58,692 nt of DNA, taken from positions 1 to 58,692 of the forward strand of contig JAFGFQ010000151.1 in the NCBI GenBank assembly GCA_016930995.1, written 5' to 3'. Below, piece after piece: positions 44,490 through 53,318 of the stretch. Source of the stretch: Thermoplasmatota archaeon (GTDB lineage Archaea; Thermoplasmatota; E2; DHVEG-1). Numbering within the stretch: position 1 is the stretch's first letter; every line of letters begins with the position of its first letter. The position numbers were made by a program, and so were the translations under genes. The notes below the pieces were generated by a model, which saw only the letters and a program-made list of their open reading frames with translations, had not been told where the DNA came from and did no database searches.

Positions 44490-45443
44490 ATGAAGAAAGG
44501 TCATGGCATTGGTTTCGGGAAGGCTATCTTATTTAATGAACACTTTGTCGTGTATGGGATTCCATCGATTGTGTCTGCTATCGGGAACTACACGGTCGCA
44601 AAAATAGAACCAGCGAACCAGCCGGGGTTCACCTTAGTTGATAAGCGACCTGCAACGCCAAAATATAAGCAGGACAAACTTGCGCAACAGAAGGAATCCT
44701 TTGAACTGATGTTTAGAAAAATGGGTCTAGATCTTACCAAGAACGGGATCAGTATCACCCTTGAGGGGAACCTGTATGCTGCAAGTGGGATTGGTGCGTC
44801 AGCTGCATCTTGTGTCGCAGTTGCACGAGCTCTTGCTGAATACTTTGACAAGACGTTAACTGACGATGAAATCAACGACGTTGCCTTTGAAGGCGAGAAA
44901 GGATACCATGGGACGCCCTCAGGGGTGGACAACACCGCGTCAACGTACGGTGGGCTTATCTGGTTCCAGAAGGGAGAAAAGAACATCATCGATAGGATAA
45001 CGCTGTCCAGCCCTGTAGAGATTGTCATCGGGAACACCGGGAAGGTGACCGATACGAAGGTGGCGGTGGAGGGAGTCAGACAGCGCAAGGAAACCAATCC
45101 GAAGAAGTACCAGGAGGTTTTCGATCGTGCTGAGAACATCGCATATCTTGCGAAACGAGCGATCCACGATGGTTCATTGCAGGATGTCGGCAAGCTGATG
45201 AACGAGAATCACAAATTGTTGCAACAGATCGAAGTGTCTTCGCGAGAACTGGATTTCCTTGTCAGTGTCGCCCGTGAGGCAGGCGCGTTTGGTGCGAAAC
45301 TCACCGGTGGGGGTCTTGGTGGGAACATGATCGCGCTTACCCCTGGTAAAGACCTTCAGAACAAGGTCGCGACTGCCATTGAGAAGGAAGGGTTCCAGAC
45401 CGTGAAAACCATCATTGGCGCATCACGTGAGGATGTGGAATAA
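44490..45443 (+). CDS. mvk: Mevalonate kinase
   Basis: 317 residues of the GHMP kinase family. GFGKAILFNEHFVVYGIPSIVSAI is the N-terminal motif, the phosphate loop is AASGIGASAASCVA (Ala where many have Ser), HGTPSGVDNTASTYGG carries the catalytic Asp region, and GAFGAKLTGGGLGGNMIAL is motif 3. Phosphorylates mevalonate at O5. Start of a mevalonate gene run; the UbiD-type gene starts 2 nt after its stop. Confidence 0.93.
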   Translation: MKKGHGIGFGKAILFNEHFVVYGIPSIVSAIGNYTVAKIEPANQPGFTLVDKRPATPKYKQDKLAQQKESFELMFRKMGLDLTKNGISITLEGNLYAASGIGASAASCVAVARALAEYFDKTLTDDEINDVAFEGEKGYHGTPSGVDNTASTYGGLIWFQKGEKNIIDRITLSSPVEIVIGNTGKVTDTKVAVEGVRQRKETNPKKYQEVFDRAENIAYLAKRAIHDGSLQDVGKLMNENHKLLQQIEVSSRELDFLVSVAREAGAFGAKLTGGGLGGNMIALTPGKDLQNKVATAIEKEGFQTVKTIIGASREDVE

Positions 45444-45445
45444 CT

Positions 45446-46756
45446 ATGAATCTTCGTCCGTTTCTAAAACAGCTGGAAGAACAAGATAAGCTCGTCCGCA
45501 TCAAGAAAGAAGTCAGCGTGGATTATGAGATTGCTAATATTATGTACACTCTTAATGAAAAACCAGTTATCTTCGAAAAGGTCAAAGGATACCCTTTCCC
45601 TGTTTTTGGGGGGATCACCTCAGATAGGGATATCATTGCACAAGGGCTTGGGACAACAAAGGAGAATCTCCTTCAAAAATTAGTAGAAGCGTTGCGTCAT
45701 CCAAAGGCCTCTGAGGTTGTGGATACAGGCCCTTGTCAGGAGGTTGTGATACAGCATCCTGATCTGAAGAAATTGCCATTGTTGTTTCATTTACCTGGGG
45801 ATGGAGGCCGGTATGCGACTGCGACGGTTGCGACGATTAAAGACCCAAAGACCGGTCGGAACGTCTCCTATCATCGGCTCATGGAACGAGGACAGAACCG
45901 GTTCACCGCTCGTTTGATTAAAGGCCGGCAGACACGGACGACCTATGACAAGACAACTGGTGATCTTGAGATGGCGGTCTGCATCGGTAATTCCGTGTCC
46001 GTGATGATTGCTGCTTCGCTTGGCCCGCCATCTGGTGTCGATGAGTTTTCCATTGCCAATGCGCTGCATCCGATGAAGATGGTGAAATGTAAGACGAAAG
46101 ACCTAGAAGTTCCTTCGGAGTCTGAATTTGTCATTGAGGGCCGTCTGACGAAGGAAGTTGATCGGGAAGGACCGTTCGTGGATCTCACCGAGACCCGTGA
46201 TTTCGAACGTAAAGAACCGGTCTTTGTCGTTGATTGTATCACGCATCGGAAGGATGCGATGTACCAGGCGTTGATCCCTGGCAGGCTAGAGCATAAGATC
46301 CTCATGGGGATGCCCAAGGAACCGACCATTTATGATCAGGTCAGTAAAGTGGCTAGCTGTAAGAACGTGCTGGTAAGCATGGGCGGTGGCTCATGGCTGC
46401 ATGGGATTGTTCAGATTTCGAAGAAGAACCCAGATGATGGAAAGAAAGCCATCGACGCTGCATTTGCCGGCCATAAAAGTATGAAACATGTCGTTGTCAT
46501 TGATGATGACGTTGACATTTATAGTCCGAATGCGGTAGAATGGGCTATAGCGACCCGGTTCCAGGCAGGAAAGGACCTAGTGGTGAAACACGATCAACCG
46601 GGCAGCTCTCTTGATCCATCCTCAAAACAGGAGGAAGGAAAAAAGGCGCTGACTGATAAGGTCGGTGTGGATGCAACAATTCCGTTTGACGTAGATAAAA
46701 GCAAATATGAGATCGTTAAATACCAAAAAGTGAAGCTTGATGAATACCTCCGGTAG
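45446..46756 (+). CDS. UbiD-family decarboxylase, probably anhydromevalonate phosphate decarboxylase
   Basis: 436 residues of the UbiD family, which uses prenylated FMN. RPFLKQLEEQDKLVRIKKEV, the central NVSYHRLMERGQNRFTARL, and VDREGPFVDLTETRDFERKEPVF, with the R-E-E-type residues, are visible, as is MYQALIPGRLEHKILMG. Family members in archaea with the aconitase-X genes convert trans-anhydromevalonate 5-phosphate to isopentenyl phosphate. Placement 2 nt after mevalonate kinase and near both aconitase-X subunits makes that role very likely here. Phenolic-acid decarboxylase is the alternative. Overlaps the LpdD-like gene by 17 nt. Confidence 0.88.
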   Translation: MNLRPFLKQLEEQDKLVRIKKEVSVDYEIANIMYTLNEKPVIFEKVKGYPFPVFGGITSDRDIIAQGLGTTKENLLQKLVEALRHPKASEVVDTGPCQEVVIQHPDLKKLPLLFHLPGDGGRYATATVATIKDPKTGRNVSYHRLMERGQNRFTARLIKGRQTRTTYDKTTGDLEMAVCIGNSVSVMIAASLGPPSGVDEFSIANALHPMKMVKCKTKDLEVPSESEFVIEGRLTKEVDREGPFVDLTETRDFERKEPVFVVDCITHRKDAMYQALIPGRLEHKILMGMPKEPTIYDQVSKVASCKNVLVSMGGGSWLHGIVQISKKNPDDGKKAIDAAFAGHKSMKHVVVIDDDVDIYSPNAVEWAIATRFQAGKDLVVKHDQPGSSLDPSSKQEEGKKALTDKVGVDATIPFDVDKSKYEIVKYQKVKLDEYLR

Positions 46757-47057
46757 AGGAAAATATAAAGTATGGGTGCAGCGTCACAAGATCGGTGAAG
46801 ATTTTGTTTTTTTTCTTGGGGGTGGAGAACGGTCCCATATCGGTGGTATCGTTATTGCTGAACCAAATAAAAAGCCGAAAGCGATACGACTCACCGGGCA
46901 TTACGATGACCTTGTTTTAATACCGATTGCAGAAGCAGCGTGTAAAAAATATCAGAGAAAGGTGGTCGTGGTCGGCGGGGTGCATGTTGATAATGCGACA
47001 AAAGAAGAAATCGTTCTTCTCGTGGAGAATTGTAAGAAACTGGTGAAGAACATCTGA
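46740..47057 (+). CDS. LpdD-like small protein, possible prenyl-FMN accessory
   Basis: 105 residues from the ATG at 46740 (a TTG one codon earlier is possible). KIGEDFVFFLGGGERSHIGGIVIAEP and a late KKYQRKVVVVGGVHVDNATKEEI are the pattern of the LpdD-like family, named after the D subunit of bacterial UbiD-type gallate decarboxylases, where it is thought to help the prenylated flavin cofactor. The 17-nt overlap with the UbiD-type gene supports a shared function. The role is an inference. Confidence 0.65.
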   Translation: MNTSGRGKYKVWVQRHKIGEDFVFFLGGGERSHIGGIVIAEPNKKPKAIRLTGHYDDLVLIPIAEAACKKYQRKVVVVGGVHVDNATKEEIVLLVENCKKLVKNI

Positions 47058-47059
47058 GG

Positions 47060-48226
47060 TTAATGTCCGAACAATCGTTTCGTAACAATCGTCGCATAGC
47101 ATCCTTTCGGTAATGAAAAGGACACCTGGATTTTGTATCGTTCTGAGCCATTTCTGCTGTTCAGTTCATCATGCTGTGGTGGTGACAGTGTAAAACCCTC
47201 TGGGAAAAGCAGGACCTCCCGTTCCCGTGTCTTAAAGAAATTCCTGGTCTCAGGTTCTATGGCAAAATCAGTCAGTTTCAGTCCTTCTTTGGCAAGGATG
47301 CGATCGATAATCATCTGCTCATCATCTGTTGTCTTCATATAATCGCTAATAGTCTGAAACGTTCGTGGTATCGTTTTACACTCCTGTTCTGAGAGGTCAG
47401 TATAGAAGAGTAATGATCCTATCGCATACTCCACTGAGTAGAGCTTGTGCTTCCCAACGGTCTTTTTTAATAATTCCTTGACACATTCGTTCCACAAGAA
47501 GCTTTGGTACGCATTCACATACATCTCTCGGAGGTGCGCTGGGATTTTCTGATACGCTTTACACCAGTCATTTGTTTTTAAAAACTCTTTTATGACCAGG
47601 GTAAAATCCTTGTTATATATCCGTACATTTGTAAGAGTACCCCACTGGGACATTATCTTTCGTTTCTCATCTTTTATCTTCTTCGGCTCTGATTTCTGAT
47701 ACGCGGTCAGATATTGTTTGACCACTCTCTCGTATTGTTTTCGTATTACTTCTTTGCCAATGAAAAGCCTGTCGATGACACTGCCGAACCTCTGTGAATC
47801 AAAATAATTCGGCACACCAGACGAAGCAAGGGTCCTGGCACGAGTTGTAATCGCTGTCAGCTCCTCGTCTTGTATGTCGCGAGCGGTAATCGTAAATCGA
47901 TTTCCAATCAGGCCCCCTATCTTTATTTTTTTTTGACGGTACCCGACCCGGGTGATCATCAAGGAATCTGTCTTCATATCCTGTATTTTGTATCTCGTTG
48001 GAATAGAGATGTACTGACGGGCTAGCGCATGCTTATCCTTCAGTCCTGCATATCCAATCTCAAAAAGCGAGATGCGGAGCTTTTGCGCGATCCGACGGAT
48101 TGCATCAAACGTATCGATCCCTTGTTTCTGAAGTATGAAGACGGTATGTTCTTCCTTCTCCGAAGACATCGGGTACTCAGGGATTTCCTCGACAACGAAA
48201 TCGGCGGGTAGCTGCTTTAGCTTCAT
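47060..48226 (-). CDS. truD: tRNA pseudouridine(13) synthase TruD
   Basis: 388 residues from MKLKQLPADFVVEEIPEYP, the usual N-terminus; an upstream ATG at 48274 would add 16 untypical residues. IGYAGLKDKHALARQYISI carries the catalytic Asp (LKDKHA), GNRFTITARDI and VPNYFDSQRFGSV are TruD signatures, and MYVNAYQSFLWN marks the inserted TRUD domain. Modifies U13 of tRNA. On the strand opposite to the two mevalonate gene blocks. Confidence 0.93.
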   Translation of the reverse strand: MKLKQLPADFVVEEIPEYPMSSEKEEHTVFILQKQGIDTFDAIRRIAQKLRISLFEIGYAGLKDKHALARQYISIPTRYKIQDMKTDSLMITRVGYRQKKIKIGGLIGNRFTITARDIQDEELTAITTRARTLASSGVPNYFDSQRFGSVIDRLFIGKEVIRKQYERVVKQYLTAYQKSEPKKIKDEKRKIMSQWGTLTNVRIYNKDFTLVIKEFLKTNDWCKAYQKIPAHLREMYVNAYQSFLWNECVKELLKKTVGKHKLYSVEYAIGSLLFYTDLSEQECKTIPRTFQTISDYMKTTDDEQMIIDRILAKEGLKLTDFAIEPETRNFFKTREREVLLFPEGFTLSPPQHDELNSRNGSERYKIQVSFSLPKGCYATIVTKRLFGH

Positions 48227-48291
48227 AGTAAAAACGCAAACACTAAAATAATCCGAGCATATAACCCTGTCCATACGGGGGTTATTAGTCT

Positions 48292-49476
48292 ATGTATTTG
48301 ACAAAAGAGGAAGAAAAAATCCTTCATGGGGAACACGGTGAAGTCCCTGAACGGATGCTACGTTTACTTGTACAGCTTGGCGACATCTACGGTGCTGACA
48401 AGATGATCCCGGTCGGATCGGTTCAAGTCGCGGGTGTCTCTTACAAATCCATCGCTGACCCTGGAACGGAGTTCCTTGAGGATCTTGCAGGGAAAGGAGC
48501 TAGAGTAAAGGTGCTGACGTTTTTGAACCCAGCAGGGATGGACCTGGAGGACTGGGAGGCCTTGAAGTTCCCAAAGGAGTTTGCGAAGAACCAATTGCGC
48601 ATCATGGACGCGTTTAAAAGCATGGGGATTGTGATTACCGCAACCTGTACACCATACCTCGCAGGAAACCTGCCACGGTTCCGCGAACACATCGCCTGGT
48701 CAGAGTCCTCAGCTATCTCATTTTCTAACTCGGTGATTGGTGCACGAACAAACCGGGAAGGGGGACCGTCTGCGCTTGCTGCTGCGATTCTTGGAAAGAC
48801 GCCGAACTACGGGTTCCATCTCTGGGAGAACAGACATCCCAGTATCAAAGTAAAAATAGAGACCGATCTAGCGTTTGATGCTGACTTCGGTGCACTAGGT
48901 TATCATGTCGGTAAACAGGTGAAAAACAAGATTCCCTACTTCACGGGGATACCAAATGCAGACACGGACCAGCTCAAATCCCTTGGTGCTGCTATGGCTG
49001 CATCAGGTGCGGTCGCCTTGTATCATGTCGAAGGGCTCACACCAGAGGCGGACCTGGTGAGAAAAGACAACCTAGAAACGATTACGGTCACTAAAAAGGA
49101 ACTGGATGAGGCCTATGCAAAACTCAATAGCGGCAAGGAACCAGACATCGTCATCCTTGGCTGCCCGCATGCATCCTTACGAGAAATCGCTACGGTCGCT
49201 GAGAAACTCAAAGGGAAGAAACTGCGCAAACCAGTTTGGGTTTGTACGTCACGGATGATGAAAGAAGCAGCAGAACGCATGGGATATTCAGAAATCATCG
49301 AAAAGGCCGGAGGTCACATCGTCGCGGACACCTGCATGGTCGTCTCACCCATCGAGGACATGGGATATAAAACCACGGGGGTGAACTCTGGGAAAGCAGG
49401 GAACTATCTCCCAGGATTCTGCAAGCAGAACGTGTGTTTCGCAAACCTTGGGAAACTCTTGGAGGCGGTCTTATGA
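48292..49476 (+). CDS. Aconitase X catalytic (large) subunit, phosphomevalonate dehydratase
   Basis: 394 residues of the AcnX (DUF521) family, which in archaea with a UbiD-type partner dehydrates phosphomevalonate to trans-anhydromevalonate 5-phosphate. SVQVAGVSYKSIADPGTEFLEDLA, TATCTPYLAGN, FSNSVIGARTNREGGPSALAAAI, LGCPHASLREI, ADTCMVVSP and TTGVNSGKAGNYLPGFCKQNVCF are the family blocks; Cys in TATCTPY, GCPHAS and ADTCM are candidate cluster ligands. Its stop overlaps the small-subunit start by ATGA. Alternative roles of AcnX (hydroxyproline pathway) are unlikely next to MVK. Confidence 0.9.
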   Translation: MYLTKEEEKILHGEHGEVPERMLRLLVQLGDIYGADKMIPVGSVQVAGVSYKSIADPGTEFLEDLAGKGARVKVLTFLNPAGMDLEDWEALKFPKEFAKNQLRIMDAFKSMGIVITATCTPYLAGNLPRFREHIAWSESSAISFSNSVIGARTNREGGPSALAAAILGKTPNYGFHLWENRHPSIKVKIETDLAFDADFGALGYHVGKQVKNKIPYFTGIPNADTDQLKSLGAAMAASGAVALYHVEGLTPEADLVRKDNLETITVTKKELDEAYAKLNSGKEPDIVILGCPHASLREIATVAEKLKGKKLRKPVWVCTSRMMKEAAERMGYSEIIEKAGGHIVADTCMVVSPIEDMGYKTTGVNSGKAGNYLPGFCKQNVCFANLGKLLEAVL

Positions 49477-49862
49477 TGAAAGGACGGACCATCTCGCCAG
49501 GGAATGTGAAAGGCACCGCACTCGTCTCGAAAGACCCGATAGGATTCTACGGGGGCATCAACATTAAGACAGGAATCGTCATTGAAAAAGGCCATCCGCT
49601 CGAGGGAAAAAATGTCAAGGATAGGATTCTGGTGTTCCCCTGCGGGAAAGGCTCCACGGTTGGTTCCTATGTCATCTACGGGCTGCAGAAGAACGGTGTC
49701 GCACCAAAGGGGATAATCAACAAGGAGACAGAGACGATTGTCGCCACCGGCGTCATCCTCGCAGGCATCCCCTGCGTGGATAAAATCGACATCGATCAAA
49801 TCAAAGATGGGGATACTGTCGTGCTTAACGCGGATAGCGCAACCGTAGAAATCTTGCATTAA
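49473..49862 (+). CDS. Aconitase X swivel (small) subunit
   Basis: 129 residues of the DUF126 swivel domain. MKGRTISPGNVKGTALVSKDPIGFYGGI, GKNVKDRILVFPCGKGSTVGSYVIYGL with the conserved serine loop, and IVATGVILAGIPCVDKID are family marks. It forms the dehydratase together with the large subunit. The ATG at 49473 overlaps the preceding stop (ATGA); the frame is open upstream inside the large subunit gene, which is not used. Confidence 0.92.
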   Translation: MMKGRTISPGNVKGTALVSKDPIGFYGGINIKTGIVIEKGHPLEGKNVKDRILVFPCGKGSTVGSYVIYGLQKNGVAPKGIINKETETIVATGVILAGIPCVDKIDIDQIKDGDTVVLNADSATVEILH

Positions 49863-49865
49863 CGT

Positions 49866-51158
49866 TTACAGCAGTGCCCGCATGTTCCATGAAACACCAA
49901 TCCCGCGAATCGGAACTTCGTAGTCATCGCTATTATCAGACCAAGTGATAGATCCTTCAATCGTGCAATACCCGATCTTCATCCCGAGATACGTGGGGAA
50001 CTTCCATATTTTATTGGTCGCATGAGTAAGAGTAAGATCCGCCTGTAGTGTCGTCTTGGTCCCATACAACAGGGATTGACTGATCACATACAAAGGATTG
50101 ATACTCAGATCCGCTTTGAGACTAAACGTAGACGGTAGCTTGACAAGCGGGAAGATGTTTTCATCTTTTTTCGTTATTCTTAGGTTCACGTCCTTAAGCT
50201 CGGTAATGGTCTCTCCTCCATCCGTCGTTATAAGAAGCGTCCCGAAGGGGTCCAAGGTGGAAACCGCACCAGAGATCGCCTGAGGATTCGGGAGATAGTT
50301 CGTTGCATAGATGTTCCATCCGTTCTCCAAGGTAAGGGAGAACCAGTCCCATCCTCCGATCGCAAGCCGGTTAATCGCATTCGGAGTCCAGGAATGTTCA
50401 TGTGAGCCAGTTCCTTTCACCGTATACACTTCATCGTTGATCGTAATCGTCCCTGAGACGTCACAGCCGAGGAGCACATAGCTTGCCAACTCACTATCAG
50501 AGATGTCCACTGCCTGTGACCCAAGAGCCCATACAGGGAGGGAGCGGGCGGTGTAGTCCAAATCAATGATAAGCGTCACTGAGGAGTCGATGTCGAGGTC
50601 TTCTGCATAGACATGCCAGTGGGGATAGGATCCTTCTGCCCAAGAGTTCTCGAACTGGACTTTGACCCCAGGTGAGCCAGCGATGAGGGTTCCTTCCTGA
50701 AGGATTCCGAGATGATGCTCTTTGTTGATCATCCCGCCGTAAGTTTGACTTGAGTTCCCAAGGACGCTAACGATAAGCAGGTCTGGTTTATTGGTCCCAA
50801 GCAGGTCGCCACGGGCCATGTGGTTGAAACTGACGGTAACAACCCAGTTCCTCAGCTGACTGGAACTATGGTTAAAAACAGCGGTAAAATACCACCATTC
50901 CCTGGAGACACGCAGTTTACTGAAATGCGCCCCTTCATCCTCGATGGAGACGTCTCGGCGAAACGCAGGAAGAAGAGACGTTGGTGGAGTGGGGAGTTTC
51001 TCTATCGGCAGAGGAGCGACCACAGTCGTATTATTCCCAGGGGGAGAAGTATGAACATCCGGGAGAATGGCGCTGATATAGTCTGCCTTGTAGAAAAAAA
51101 GCGTAGAAACTACGATGAGTGCTACGATGATAATGGTATCAATCTTTTTGAATTTCAT
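49866..51158 (-). CDS. Membrane-anchored CrtC/AttH-like protein
   Basis: 430 residues from the ATG at 51158, which precedes a basic residue run and a membrane helix (IDTIIIVALIVVSTLFFY). The remainder is a double-lipocalin type domain: SREWWYFTAVF, HWHVYAEDLDID, ADVTYTARSLPVW-like text (DLDYTARSLPVWALG) and GTGSHEHSWTPNA match the hydroxyneurosporene synthase/AttH pattern (EWWYF and H-x-W). Such proteins act on or carry lipophilic molecules, so an isoprenoid or lipid ligand is possible, next to mevalonate genes. Family members in archaea are not characterised. Confidence 0.7.
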   Translation of the reverse strand: MKFKKIDTIIIVALIVVSTLFFYKADYISAILPDVHTSPPGNNTTVVAPLPIEKLPTPPTSLLPAFRRDVSIEDEGAHFSKLRVSREWWYFTAVFNHSSSQLRNWVVTVSFNHMARGDLLGTNKPDLLIVSVLGNSSQTYGGMINKEHHLGILQEGTLIAGSPGVKVQFENSWAEGSYPHWHVYAEDLDIDSSVTLIIDLDYTARSLPVWALGSQAVDISDSELASYVLLGCDVSGTITINDEVYTVKGTGSHEHSWTPNAINRLAIGGWDWFSLTLENGWNIYATNYLPNPQAISGAVSTLDPFGTLLITTDGGETITELKDVNLRITKKDENIFPLVKLPSTFSLKADLSINPLYVISQSLLYGTKTTLQADLTLTHATNKIWKFPTYLGMKIGYCTIEGSITWSDNSDDYEVPIRGIGVSWNMRALL

Positions 51159-51301
51159 TCTCCACCAAACGATATCGCTATACCATGCGTCGCTCAGGAG
51201 GATATTAATAGTTTCTTGTACAACTGATACCGATTCATCACGCGCGCATATTTTTATTAATACTATGAACAATTACCTTCAAGTACACATGGAGGCAGTG
51301 T

Positions 51302-51817
51302 ATGATAGAGAAACAGGATATCGAGAAGTATTTTCCTGAGCTGAATTGGATCCAAGATAAGGATTTGAAGAGAAAGGTTGTTGATGTGTGGAAAAACGCT
51401 GCCGATCGAGGGGGATGGACACGGTTGCAGGATATCCCATTTACCCTTCTTTTCGAGAACTCAGGTCTGCTGGTGGATCATACGAGACGAATCACCAAAC
51501 TTGCCTGGAGCGTGGTAAACAGTAGGGAAGAGCTATTGAACAAGGATTACGTGATTGCCGGAGGACTGCTTCATGATGTCGGCAAACTTTTGGAATATGA
51601 GATGAAATCAGGTAAAATCGTCAAGAGCGCGTTTGGGGAGAAAGTCCGTCATCCTGCCGCTGGTGCGCAACTTGCCGAAGAACTCAAGCTACCAAAAGAA
51701 GTCGTCCATATCATCGCTGCCCATTCCCATGAAGGGGATACGATGAACCGTACGGCAGAAGCAATCATCATTCATCATTGTGATTTTATCGATTTTGAGA
51801 TTAAGAAAAGGAAGTGA
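51302..51817 (+). CDS. HD-domain phosphohydrolase
   Basis: 171 residues. LVDHTRRITKLAWSVV (first His), GGLLHDVGKLLEYE (HD pair), RHPAAGAQLAEEL and IIAAHSHEGD (further His) and HHCDFIDFE give the HD metal site. Members cleave phosphate esters, often of nucleotides. It starts the run HD-CitF-CCL and its stop is 4 nt before the citF start, so a regulatory or CoA-related role is possible. Confidence 0.85.
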   Translation: MIEKQDIEKYFPELNWIQDKDLKRKVVDVWKNAADRGGWTRLQDIPFTLLFENSGLLVDHTRRITKLAWSVVNSREELLNKDYVIAGGLLHDVGKLLEYEMKSGKIVKSAFGEKVRHPAAGAQLAEELKLPKEVVHIIAAHSHEGDTMNRTAEAIIIHHCDFIDFEIKKRK

Positions 51818-51821
51818 TGCT

Positions 51822-53318
51822 GTGAAGGTACAGAACGCGGCAGGTAGAATGATTGAGACAACCATCGCAGGACGCACCTATACACCGTTTTCAGGGGCGC
51901 GAAAGTACGGGTTTGCATCAAAGCTAACTAGTTTGGAGAACGCGCTACGGGACTGCCCGTTGAAAAACGGGATGACGGTTTCGTTTCACCATCAGCTTCG
52001 GAACGGGGACTACGTGGTGAACCAGACGCTGGCGGCCATCAGGAATCTCGGGGTAAGGGATATTCGTCTCGCACAGACAGCACTCTTCACAGTCCATCAG
52101 CCGGTGATTGAGTACATCAAAGAAGGAGTCATCAGTCGCATTGAAGGGAGTCTAAATGATACAGTAGGGGACTATATCTCCAAACACCCATTACAAAGCC
52201 CAGTCATCCTTCGCTCCCATGGGGGGCGATGGGGTGCGGTTAAGACCGGGGAGCTGCCGATCGATATCGCGGTGATCGCCGCGTCAGCATCTGATGAGCA
52301 TGGGAACTGCACTGGCCTGATTGGTGAGAGCGCGTTTGGTCCAATTTCATATTCACAGATCGATGCGATGAACGCGCAGCATGTGATTGTGGTGACAGAC
52401 ACCATCGTAGAATACCCTTGTAAACCACAAGAAATCCAGGAGCGTTACGTAGATCATGTGGTACAAATCGACCGGATTGGTGACCCAAGTCAGATCGTCT
52501 CAGGATCCTTGAAAATCACGGATGACTCTGAAAAACTCTCTATCGCCCGTCAATGCATTGATCTGATGGACGCTGCTGGTCTGATTAAAGATGGGATGGT
52601 GTTTCAGTCGGGAGCAGGCGGGATTTCCCTTGCCGCATTGAAATACCTGGGGGAACGGCTTGAGGAAAAAGATGTGGTGGCATCCTGTGCGACTGGAGGG
52701 CTGACGAAATTCATTATCGATATTTACAAGGCAGGCAGGGTCAAGAAAATGTACTACTCGCAGGTGTTCGACACGGAATCCATCCGTTTCATCCAAGACG
52801 ACCCAAGCTTGCCAGCGGATATCGGCCATTACGCAGACCCGACCTCGAAGGGACGGACCGCGGACAGCCTTGATGCCGTCGTCCTTGGTGCGACCGAGGT
52901 CGATGTGCATTTTAACGTCAACGTCAATACCCATAGCGATGGGCGGCTTTTGCATGGGATCGGAGGTCATCAGGATACTGCTGCTGGTGCTAATCTGACC
53001 ATCATTACTACCCCAATCTTCCGGAAAACCAACCCGATCATTCGTGAGGACGTCACTACGCTGACGACCCCGGGGTCGGTTATTGACGCTATCGCGACGA
53101 ACAGAGGGATCGCAATCAACCCGATTCGAAAAGATCTTCTGCAGAAGATTCAAGGGACGATTCCGACGGTTTCCATCGAAGAGTTAAAGACCATGGCGTA
53201 TGATGCGACAGGTGGACCACAACACCCAAACTTAGGTGATGATATCATTGGTATCATCAAATGGTTTGATGGCACAGTCCTTGATATCGTGCGGGTTGTA
53301 AAAGAGGGAAAGCCATGA
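51822..53318 (+). CDS. citF: Citrate lyase alpha subunit-like (citrate CoA-transferase)
   Basis: 498 residues from GTG 51822 (the longer frame from 51780 overlaps the HD gene). The CitF family marks are GMTVSFHHQLRNGDYVVNQTL, SHGGRWGAVKTGELPIDIAVIAASASDEHGNCTG, FQSGAGGISLAAL, SCATGGLTKFIIDIY, YSQVFDT and ADPTSKGRTADSLDAVVLGATEVDVHFNVN. CitF normally swaps acetyl for citryl on the ACP of citrate lyase. No citD or citE genes follow; a citryl-CoA lyase-like gene does, overlapping by ATGA. It may therefore work on CoA esters directly. Confidence 0.9.
   Translation: MKVQNAAGRMIETTIAGRTYTPFSGARKYGFASKLTSLENALRDCPLKNGMTVSFHHQLRNGDYVVNQTLAAIRNLGVRDIRLAQTALFTVHQPVIEYIKEGVISRIEGSLNDTVGDYISKHPLQSPVILRSHGGRWGAVKTGELPIDIAVIAASASDEHGNCTGLIGESAFGPISYSQIDAMNAQHVIVVTDTIVEYPCKPQEIQERYVDHVVQIDRIGDPSQIVSGSLKITDDSEKLSIARQCIDLMDAAGLIKDGMVFQSGAGGISLAALKYLGERLEEKDVVASCATGGLTKFIIDIYKAGRVKKMYYSQVFDTESIRFIQDDPSLPADIGHYADPTSKGRTADSLDAVVLGATEVDVHFNVNVNTHSDGRLLHGIGGHQDTAAGANLTIITTPIFRKTNPIIREDVTTLTTPGSVIDAIATNRGIAINPIRKDLLQKIQGTIPTVSIEELKTMAYDATGGPQHPNLGDDIIGIIKWFDGTVLDIVRVVKEGKP

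Noticed and set aside
49434..49472. Upstream extension of the aconitase-X small subunit
   Set aside because: It lies within the large-subunit gene; the ATGA overlap at 49473 gives the usual family N-terminus.
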